Shown here piece after piece: positions 1 to 6,400 of a DNA stretch of 7,709 nt (position 1 is its first letter; the number at the start of each line of letters is the position of its first letter). The position numbers and the translations under genes were made by a program. Source of the stretch: Smithellaceae bacterium (GTDB lineage: Bacteria; Desulfobacterota; Syntrophia; Syntrophales; Smithellaceae); assembly GCA_028704195.1 (NCBI GenBank), contig JAQVLL010000084.1, forward strand, positions 1 to 7,709. The letters run 5' to 3'. A model generated the notes under the pieces. It did not search any database and had not been told where the DNA came from. It was given only the letters and a program-made list of their open reading frames with translations.

Positions 1-875
1 CGGACGCAAAATTATTTCTGCATTTTGGCGACTTGAGCGTTTCCGGCCAGCTCATGGATCTGCTTGCCACAATCAATCCCGATGAAATTTATCACTTAGG
101 CGCGCAAAGCCATGTGCGTGTGAGTTTCGACATGCCTGAATACACCGGAGACATCACGGGACTGGGAACGCTGAGGATCCTGGAATCCATCCGAAAAACC
201 GGAATTAAGACAAAATTCTATCAGGCATCCTCCAGCGAAATGTTCGGTGCCGCACCGCCGCCGCAAAGTGAAAAGACGCCGTTTCAACCGCGCAGCCCAT
301 ACGCTGCAGCAAAAGTTTATGCCTATTATGTTGCGCGAAACTACCGTGATGCCTACGGAATGTTTGCAACCAACGGCATTCTGTTCAATCATGAATCCCC
401 GAGACGCGGTGAAACCTTCGTAACCCGTAAAATCACCCGCGCGGCGACGCAAATCAAACTGGGCATCCGGGACAAGCTTTACCTTGGCAATCTGGAAGCC
501 AAAAGAGACTGGGGATTTGCCGGCGACTTCGTGGAAGCGATGTGGCTCATGCTCCAGCAGGAAAAACCGGATGACTATGTAATCGCAACCGGGGAAACAC
601 ACTCGGTCCGGGAGTTTGCTGAAAAGGTCTTTGCCAAACTGGACCTGGATTATGCTCGTTACGTCGTGATCGACCCCCGGTACTTCCGTCCCACAGAGGT
701 TGATGTTCTGCTGGGTGACGCCTCCAGGGCGAGAAAAGCGCTGAACTGGCAGCCTAGGGTTACATTTGATCAGCTCGTTGATATGATGGTCGCGGCTGAT
801 CTGGAATTGGCCAAAAAAGAAAAGACCCTGCTGGATGCAGGTTATTCCTGTGCAAATATTGAACGAATCAGTTAA
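1..875 (+). CDS. gmd: GDP-mannose 4,6-dehydratase, 5'-truncated by window edge
   Basis: Converts GDP-D-mannose to GDP-4-keto-6-deoxymannose with bound NADP, the first step of GDP-L-fucose and GDP-rhamnose synthesis in the cytoplasm. The frame is open from base 3, and 290 residues are visible up to the TAA at 873-875. The first TTG at base 33 is not a real start, because the family sequence continues upstream of it (HFGDL, then the SGQL region). About 55-65 N-terminal residues with the Rossmann GxxGxxG loop lie outside the window. Family hallmarks seen are PDEIYHLGAQSHVRVSF, the catalytic segment ASSSEMFG (Ser codon 231-233 where E. coli has Thr132; Glu codon 237-239), YxxxK (Tyr codon 300-302, Lys codon 312-314), NHESPRRGETFVTRKITRA and GNLEAKRDWGFAGDFVEAMW. 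The last three distinguish GMD from other extended SDR enzymes. The next gene, fcl, performs the following two steps and is probably cotranscribed. Ser for Thr at the catalytic position is conservative. Confidence 0.95.
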   Translation, partial: DAKLFLHFGDLSVSGQLMDLLATINPDEIYHLGAQSHVRVSFDMPEYTGDITGLGTLRILESIRKTGIKTKFYQASSSEMFGAAPPPQSEKTPFQPRSPYAAAKVYAYYVARNYRDAYGMFATNGILFNHESPRRGETFVTRKITRAATQIKLGIRDKLYLGNLEAKRDWGFAGDFVEAMWLMLQQEKPDDYVIATGETHSVREFAEKVFAKLDLDYARYVVIDPRYFRPTEVDVLLGDASRARKALNWQPRVTFDQLVDMMVAADLELAKKEKTLLDAGYSCANIERIS

Positions 876-885
876 TATGAAATTC

Positions 886-892
886 AAGAGGA
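886..892 (+). promoter_or_regulatory. Ribosome binding site of fcl (fixes TTG start)
   Basis: AAGAGGA lies 7 bases before the TTG at 900-902. No in-frame ATG or GTG sits near the conserved N-terminus of Fcl. The ATG at 877 is in another frame and closes after 14 codons. The site therefore supports TTG as the start codon. Confidence 0.7.
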
Positions 893-899
893 TTAAAGA

Positions 900-1847
900 T
901 TGCTTGCTGATAAAAGAATAACCGTTACAGGCGGCAAAGGATTTCTGGGGCAGCACCTGATCAGGAAACTTTCTGATTACAGCTGCCGGGGCATTGAAAT
1001 TGTTGATCTGCCTCAATACAATCTCACGGATCAGGCCGATATTCGTCGCATGTTCGACGTCACAAAACCGGACATCATCATTCATCTGGCGGCAAAAGTG
1101 GGCGGCATCGGATTTAACCAGGAAAAGCCCGCCGAACTTTTCTATGACAACCTCATTATGGGCACTCAGCTGATTCATGAAGCCTATCTGCGTAAAATTG
1201 AAAAATTTGTCGCTCTCGGAACGATCTGCGCTTACCCAAAATTCACCCCGGTGCCCTTTAAGGAAGAGGATCTCTGGAACGGATACCCCGAAGAAACGAA
1301 TGCCCCTTATGGACTGGCCAAAAAAATGATGCTGGTGCAGTCCCAGTCCTATCGTCAACAATACGGTTTTAATTCCATTTTCCTCCTGCCGGTCAATCTT
1401 TACGGTCCGGGCGACAATTTTGACCCGCGTTCCTCCCATGTCATTCCGGCATTGATTAAAAAATGCTTTGATGCCATAGATAACCATTCGGATTCACTGG
1501 AGGTGTGGGGAACAGGACGCGCGACCAGGGAATTTTTCTATGTCGAAGATGCGGCCCAAGCCATTTGCATGGCCGCCGATTTGTACGAAAAAAGCGAACC
1601 GGTCAACATCGGAGCGGGGTACGAAATTTCCATTAAAGAACTCACTGAACTTATCGCCCGCCTGTCCGGTTTCACCGGAAAAATCCTCTGGGATTCATCA
1701 AAGCCGGATGGCCAGCCCCGCCGTCAGCTCGATACTTCCAAGGCATTGAAAGAATTTGGATTTAAGGCGACAACAGACTTAACAACCGGGCTTCAAAAGA
1801 CGATTGAATGGTACCGGCAAAACCGGCATCTTTTAAATAAAAAATGA
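900..1847 (+). CDS. fcl: GDP-L-fucose synthase (GDP-4-keto-6-deoxy-D-mannose 3,5-epimerase/4-reductase)
   Basis: Cytoplasmic extended SDR enzyme that epimerises the GMD product at C3 and C5 and reduces it with NADPH to GDP-L-fucose. It has 315 residues, against about 321 in E. coli Fcl (WcaG), so it appears complete. The Rossmann loop TGGKGFLG is at residues 10-17. Aligning by motif to E. coli with a +1 offset, the catalytic residues are Thr108 (Ser107 in E. coli), Cys110 (Cys109), Tyr137 and Lys141 in the YxxxK motif, and His180 (His179) in SHVIPAL. The segment GTICAYPKFTPVPF with NAPYGLAKK is typical of a common Fcl clade that has Thr instead of Ser. Translation starts at TTG after AAGAGGA, and the first residues read MLADKRITVTGG. 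The gene follows gmd by 24 bases and both belong to one pathway, so a shared transcript is likely. The fucose acceptor and glycosyltransferases are not in the window. Confidence 0.95.
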   Translation: MLADKRITVTGGKGFLGQHLIRKLSDYSCRGIEIVDLPQYNLTDQADIRRMFDVTKPDIIIHLAAKVGGIGFNQEKPAELFYDNLIMGTQLIHEAYLRKIEKFVALGTICAYPKFTPVPFKEEDLWNGYPEETNAPYGLAKKMMLVQSQSYRQQYGFNSIFLLPVNLYGPGDNFDPRSSHVIPALIKKCFDAIDNHSDSLEVWGTGRATREFFYVEDAAQAICMAADLYEKSEPVNIGAGYEISIKELTELIARLSGFTGKILWDSSKPDGQPRRQLDTSKALKEFGFKATTDLTTGLQKTIEWYRQNRHLLNKK

Positions 1848-1907
1848 ACGGCGGTCATGTTTTTGATTGACTTTGCCTATCACGCATGTTAAGGAACGCA
1901 TCACTAA

Positions 1908-2192
1908 ATGGATAGCGAAACCAAAAAATTGAGCATCCAGATGGCTTACGCCAGCAGTATTGGAATCGCAATGGTTCTGGCGATTTTTGGTTGCCTCCTT
2001 TTAGGAAGTTGGTTGGACAGGAAATTTGACTCCGGCTATGCTTTTACGGTCGTTTTTCTCGCGATCGGTATTTCAGCCGGGTTTCGCAACATTTATGTTT
2101 TAATAAAAAGAAATTTCACGGATGAAGAATTCATCATAAAGAGTTTGAAAAGTGAACCCCATCGTCAAAGACCCGCTCCAAAGAAAACTTGA
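1908..2192 (+). CDS. atpZ: AtpZ/AtpI-family F0F1 ATP synthase accessory protein (ATPase_gene1 type)
   Basis: Small inner-membrane protein of 94 residues with two predicted membrane segments (about 13-35 and 44-66) and a charged C-terminal tail. The hallmark is in the hairpin between and within these helices: IFGCLLLGSWLDRKFDS, then FTVVFLAIGISAGFRN, matching the G-x3-G-x2-LD-x2-F and G-x3-G-x2-N pattern of this family. Such proteins sit at the head of atp operons. They have been linked to F0 assembly and, in Bacillus, to Mg2+/Ca2+ transport together with AtpI; the exact role here is unknown. The ATG at 1908 is preceded by AAGGAA about 11 bases upstream. The gene overlaps the start of atpI by 41 bases, which suggests translational coupling. 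It lies 60 bases after fcl, with no clear terminator between them. Confidence 0.87.
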   Translation: MDSETKKLSIQMAYASSIGIAMVLAIFGCLLLGSWLDRKFDSGYAFTVVFLAIGISAGFRNIYVLIKRNFTDEEFIIKSLKSEPHRQRPAPKKT

Positions 2193-2547
2193 AATCGCCA
2201 ACTGGATCATCCTGGCAATTCTTTTCATTCCCTCTCTGTTTTTCGCTCCTTTCAAGTTTTCCCTGGGAATTCTCCTCGGCGGCTTTATCAGCATTCTCAA
2301 TTTTCACGGCATGGAACACGGCCTGCACAGTCTTTTCAAAAATCTTTCCGGAAATGTGAAACGGCCGACCATGATGAAGTATTACATCCGCCTGGCGCTG
2401 ACCGGTGTGGTCGTGTATTTTCTGCTTGCCGCCGACACGGTTCATGTCGTCGGACTTCTTATTGGACTTTCCGTCGTTGTGATCAACGTCACTCTCACCG
2501 TCATCACAACACTGGCAAAAAAAAACTTAATTGAGGAGGCTAGTTAG
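2152..2547 (+). CDS. atpI: ATP synthase subunit I (AtpI), F0 assembly factor
   Basis: Hydrophobic inner-membrane protein of 131 residues with four predicted membrane segments at roughly 17-33, 35-52, 76-93 and 97-120, the usual ATP_synt_I layout. AtpI helps c-ring assembly in some bacteria, such as Propionigenium modestum, but is not part of the mature enzyme. The start is GTG at 2152, because an in-frame TGA at 2146-2148 rules out any earlier start and the next Met is deep in the protein. AAAGAG at 2138-2143 can serve as the ribosome binding site. The gene overlaps the end of atpZ in another frame, and its TAG (2545-2547) lies 6 bases before atpB. Sequence conservation in this family is low, so the call rests on topology, length and position directly before subunit a. 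Confidence 0.85.
   Translation: MNPIVKDPLQRKLEIANWIILAILFIPSLFFAPFKFSLGILLGGFISILNFHGMEHGLHSLFKNLSGNVKRPTMMKYYIRLALTGVVVYFLLAADTVHVVGLLIGLSVVVINVTLTVITTLAKKNLIEEAS
2533..2539 (+). promoter_or_regulatory. Ribosome binding site of atpB inside the atpI 3' end
   Basis: GAGGAGG is a near-perfect Shine-Dalgarno sequence embedded in the last atpI codons. Its spacing to the ATG at 2554 is 14 bases, longer than optimal. An in-frame stop at 2545-2547 excludes an earlier start, so the ATG at 2554 is the most likely one. Confidence 0.6.
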
Positions 2548-2553
2548 ACACAA

Positions 2554-3225
2554 ATGGAACCCCTAATATTCTTCCATACTTCTTGGTTGCACGATATGGG
2601 CATTAACATGACCATCGTTTTCAACACTTTTTTTGTGATGCTGTTATTGGCCGCACTTTCGTTTCTGGCAACCCGTAACCTGCAGGTTTATCCGGGCCGT
2701 ATACAAAATGTTATGGAAGTGATCGTAGATGGTCTTCATACCCTGCTAATCGATACCATGGGGGAACACGGGAAGAAATTCTTTCCCCTGATTGCCACGC
2801 TGGGATTATTTATTTTAATAAGCAACCTGATCGGGATCATCCCCGGATTTGAATCTCCGACGGCCAACATCAACACAAACCTGGCCATGGCACTCGTCGT
2901 GTTTTTCTCCACGCATGTCGTTGGTGTCATCACGCACGGTTTCAAATATCTCAAACAATTTTTAGGACCTGTCTGGTGGCTGATTCCGCTGATGCTTCCG
3001 ATTGAAATCATCAGTCACCTGTCGCGTCCGTTGTCCCTGACTTTCCGTCTGTTCGGCAATATCGCCGGTGAAGACATTGTTCTGCTGGTTGTCCTTTTAC
3101 TGGTGCCTCTGATTGTTCCGCTTCCTATCATGTTTTTGATGATCTTTACGTCGGTTGTCCAGACGCTGGTTTTCATGCTTCTGGCCATGATGTATATCGG
3201 CGGCGCAATGGAAGAAGGCCATTAA
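2554..3225 (+). CDS. atpB: F0F1 ATP synthase subunit a
   Basis: Inner-membrane stator subunit that provides the ion half-channels next to the rotating c-ring. It has 223 residues, at the short end of the bacterial range, and five or six hydrophobic segments (about 15-40, 75-97, 105-128, 136-155, 174-215). The essential arginine is Arg165 in SLTFRLFGN (Arg210 in E. coli), followed by Asn169 (Asn214) and a Glu at 173 in IAGED near the position of Glu219. Gln203 in VQTLVFMLL matches E. coli Gln252. The SPTANINTNLAMAL segment is also typical. The sequence does not decide between H+ and Na+ use, which depends mainly on subunit c. atpB is the last gene of the atpZ-atpI-atpB cluster. A hairpin covers its stop codon and an intrinsic terminator follows 66 bases later. 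The c-subunit gene that normally follows is absent. Confidence 0.96.
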   Translation: MEPLIFFHTSWLHDMGINMTIVFNTFFVMLLLAALSFLATRNLQVYPGRIQNVMEVIVDGLHTLLIDTMGEHGKKFFPLIATLGLFILISNLIGIIPGFESPTANINTNLAMALVVFFSTHVVGVITHGFKYLKQFLGPVWWLIPLMLPIEIISHLSRPLSLTFRLFGNIAGEDIVLLVVLLLVPLIVPLPIMFLMIFTSVVQTLVFMLLAMMYIGGAMEEGH

Positions 3226-3232
3226 GGCCTTC
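3214..3232 (+). other. Inverted repeat spanning the atpB stop codon
   Basis: GAAGGCC at 3214-3220 and GGCCTTC at 3226-3232 form a perfect 7-bp stem with an ATTAA loop that contains the TAA stop. No T-tract follows, so it is not a terminator. In mRNA it could stabilise the 3' end or affect ribosome release. It could also be chance from the codons used. Confidence 0.4.
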
Positions 3233-3290
3233 CGGGTTGTGGCAAAACAAATCATGCTGACCCAACCGGCAGCTAACTGATATTCGAAAC

Positions 3291-3329
3291 AAAAAGCAGC
3301 TGACAGCAAGCTTACTCAGCTGCTTTTTT
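3291..3329 (+). terminator. Intrinsic terminator after atpB
   Basis: AAAAAGCAGCTGA (3291-3303) pairs perfectly with TCAGCTGCTTTTT (3316-3328), giving a 13-bp stem around a 12-base loop and ending in six T (3324-3329). The matching A-run on the left arm means it could also work for transcription from the right. It closes the atpZ-atpI-atpB unit before the next gene. Confidence 0.9.
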
Positions 3330-3352
3330 CTTGTTCATCGAATCTGCCTAAC

Positions 3353-3370
3353 CCTTTGTCTTATCAAAGG
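3353..3370. other. Small inverted repeat in the atpB-activase intergenic region
   Basis: CCTTTG and CAAAGG form a perfect 6-bp stem around a 6-base loop (TCTTAT), followed by an AT-rich run ATATTTTAATAA. It is too weak to call a terminator with confidence. An operator or chance are alternatives. Confidence 0.25.
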
Positions 3371-3395
3371 ATATTTTAATAATCACATCTGATGC

Positions 3396-3426
3396 TTGAC
3401 GATATGGATCAATCGTAATATTGACC
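3396..3426 (+). promoter_or_regulatory. Possible operator/promoter region upstream of the fused activase
   Basis: The stretch holds TTGAC at 3396-3400, TCAAT at 3409-3413 and ATTGAC at 3420-3425. These are three half-sites of one TTGA/TCAA motif, and TCAAT/ATTGA forms an inverted repeat with a 6-base spacer. TTGACG at 3396 could also be a -35 box, with TATTGA 17 bases later as a poor -10. Because the terminator at 3291-3329 isolates this gene, a promoter should lie between 3330 and 3442. Which bases are used cannot be settled by eye. Confidence 0.3.
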
Positions 3427-3442
3427 ACGGGGATAATGTTTT

Positions 3443-3449
3443 AAGGGAG
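3443..3449 (+). promoter_or_regulatory. Ribosome binding site of the fused activase
   Basis: AAGGGAG lies 5 bases before the ATG at 3455. The same frame is closed by a TAA at 3434-3436, and no other start codon lies between, so this site and ATG define the N-terminus. Confidence 0.75.
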
Positions 3450-3454
3450 TTCTT

Positions 3455-6400
3455 ATGCACAGCAGTCTGGGAATCAATATCGGATCGTCAAACGTAAAGG
3501 TGGCCCTGCTCGAGGGAGATCACCTCGCATGGAGCGCCGTTGAACCGCATGAAGGTAATTTTCTCGATACCCTCGCCAAGATCCTGTCAGCCCACAGCAT
3601 ACCATCGGATACGAAAACACTGGTCACCGGCACCGAGGGCCGCCATCTTTTGAATATCAGCAGCGTGATCGAACCCCTTTGCATTGAAGAAGCCCTGCAA
3701 AAAATCGATCAGAAAATCGACGCTCTGGTTTCCCTGGGCGGAGAAGATCTGGTTGTCTACACCATCGATCACAACAATAAAATCATCACCAGCTTCTCGG
3801 GCAACAAGTGCGCCTCGGGAACCGGTGAATTCTTCAAACAGCAGCTGGCGCGGATGAACATGAAGCTTGGTGATATCAACAGCATCCCCGAGAACTGCCG
3901 TGTGCTGAAGCTCTCATCGCGCTGTTCGGTCTTCATGAAAAGCGACTGCACGCATCGGCTCAACAAAGGAGAAGCCACAACCGGCGATATCGTGCTGTCG
4001 CTGAGCGATGTCATGGCCGTGAAAGTCATCGATTTTCTCAAAAGAGCGAAAATCGAAAAAGGAACCGTGCTGCTTGTCGGTGGGGTAACGCAAAACCAAT
4101 ACATCCTGCGTTTTATCCGGGAACGGATGGGACAAATCGAATTCATCGTTCCCCCGCAGGCGCCTTATTTCGAGGCTTACGGCGCGGCCCTGATGGCGGG
4201 AATCTCCGGAAGTATTTTACCGCCTGCGGAGAAGTTATTCAAAAGCAGCCAGATTCAGTTTAAGAGATTCAAAAGCCTCCAGACGGCACAGGGCCGGGTC
4301 ACCTATCTGCCCTCCCAAAAAGGCAAAGTTGTCGCCGGTCGTGAATATATTCTGGGTGTGGACGGTGGCTCCACCACGACAAAAGCCTGCCTCATCGACA
4401 TCGAAACCAACGAAATCACCGCGTCTTTTTACGGACGGACGCACGGCGATCCGGTCCGATCCCTCAAGAACTGCCTCGTAGAGCTAAAGAAGCAGATCTT
4501 TGAAGATATTGGTGATGGAAAAATCAGCATTACCCTGGCTTCCACAACCGGTTCGTCGCGCGAGATCCTCGGCGTATTCCTCGAAACGCCGGGCGTCTAC
4601 AATGAAATCATCGCGCACGCCGTCGGCACCACGTTTTACCGGGACAACATCGACACGATCTTTGAAATCGGCGGTCAGGACGCCAAATATGTTTCTCTCA
4701 AAAACAAAGTCCCGATCGATTACGCCATGAACGAAGCCTGTTCAGCGGGAACCGGGTCTTTCCTGGAAGAATCTGCGCAGGGAGATCTGAACATCCCGGA
4801 GGCCGACCAGATCGGCGATATCGCGCTGGCGGCAAAGGAGCCTCTGAAATTCGGCGAACACTGCTCCGCTTTCATCAATTCGGATATCCGCAATGCCATT
4901 CAGCAGGGAGCATCCCGGGAAGACATCACCGCCGGAATTGTCACATCGATTGTGTCCAATTACCTCAATCGCGTCGTGGGCAACCGGACCATCGGCAAAA
5001 ATATTGTCCTGCAGGGCGGTGTAGCCAAGAACAAAGCCGTCCCGCTGGCCTTCGCCATGCTGCTGGACAAAGACATCCTTGTACCCCCGGATCCGGAGTT
5101 GATGGGCTGTTTCGGTGTCGGCATTCTTGCCAAACAAAAAGTCGAGGAAGGATTTCTGACCAAGTCCAGTTACGACATTGATCAGATTCTGGCCACGGAC
5201 ATCATCTATGAAAAGGAATTTCAGTGCAAGGCCTGCGATAATTTTTGCCCCATCCGTATTCTCAATGTCAACGGCCACAAATACATGTTCGGAGGCCGCT
5301 GTAACAAATACGCCAACATCCGCAAGAAAAAAGTTTTTAATGAAGCCGAAGTCATCGACTACATTGAAAAGCGAAATGACATCCTGTTTAAAGAATGCGC
5401 CCCCGACCCCGCCACACTGGTTAAGAAAAAAGAGTTTGTCGTCGGCATTCCCCGCTGTTTTTCGATTTACACGCTCTGGCCCCTCTATTCCTGGTTTTTC
5501 CATACCTTGGGGATCGAAACTTTTGTATCCCGGGAAATCTCCCACGAAGGAACAGCACGTGTCGAAAGCAATTATTGCTTCCCGGCGGAAATCGCTCACG
5601 GCGCCGTTCAGGATATTTTAAACCGTAATATCGATTATGTTTTCCTGCCCCACTTCCGGGACATGGACAGTTACGAAAAAACGGTTCAGGCCAATTTCTG
5701 CCCGATCACACAGGGCCTGCCCTATTATATTAAGCAAGCTTTCCCGGAGATTCCGGACGAAAAATTTTTGGCGCCTGTCGTCAGCTTCATGTACGGGATA
5801 AAAAAAGCCGCCGAACCGTTCATCGCCATGGCCGCCGCGCTTGGATTCAGTGAGGCCGAGGCGAAAAACGCTTTCACCCTGGCACACAAAAAACAGATGG
5901 AGTGCTTTGCCAGATTTACGGAACTTGGCAAACAGGCGCTTGAAGAGGCGCGACGGGCCAAACGCCCGGTCATTGCCGTTCTGGGACGTCCCTATAACTC
6001 CTTTACCACAGACACCAACATGGGCATTCCCCGGAAATACACATCCCGCGGTTACTCGATCATCCCGTTCGATATTCTTCCGTTTGCCGACGAGGCCATT
6101 TATCCCAACATGTACTGGTATTACGGCCAGCAGGACATGAAGGCCGGCACACTTCTGAAAAACGAAGACAATATTTTTGTGACCTATATTTCCAATTTCT
6201 CATGCGCACCCGATTCCTTCATGCTGCATTATCTGAAGTGGATCATGGGCACCAAGCCTTTTTTAATCTTGGAACTGGATTCCCACACGGCCGATGCCGG
6301 CGTCGATACACGCATTGAAGCCTTTCTGGACATTATCGAAGGCTACCGTTCCAAGCTGACCGATATCGATGAGGAACGATACGACAACGGCCTTCGCTTC

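Noticed and set aside
877..921. Short ATG frame (14 codons) between gmd and fcl as a leader peptide
   Set aside because: It overlaps the fcl start in another frame and has no ribosome binding site of its own. The AAGAGGA in this stretch fits the TTG start of fcl better.
96..1487. 463-codon open frame on the minus strand opposite gmd and fcl
   Set aside because: It is antisense to two well-conserved SDR genes and spans both plus their gap. The translation has no recognisable domain and is rich in Phe/Ile/His in the pattern expected from reverse-complemented codons.
1867..1895. Possible sigma-70 promoter before atpZ (TTGACT at 1867)
   Set aside because: The -35 match is fair, but 17 bases downstream the sequence is TAAGGA, not a credible -10, and it overlaps the atpZ ribosome binding site.
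3432..3437. GATAAT as a -10 box just before the activase
   Set aside because: At the expected spacing the -35 position reads TCAATC, and transcription would start within the ribosome binding site region.
3226..3454. A hidden atpE or small gene between atpB and the activase
   Set aside because: The gap is 229 bases, contains a strong terminator, and no frame gives the two-helix c-subunit pattern. The minus-strand frame at 3097-3309 is antisense to the atpB membrane helices.
4742..5599. 285-codon open frame on the minus strand inside the activase
   Set aside because: It lies fully antisense to conserved ATPase and Cys-motif coding sequence and has no motif or ribosome binding site of its own that I can support.
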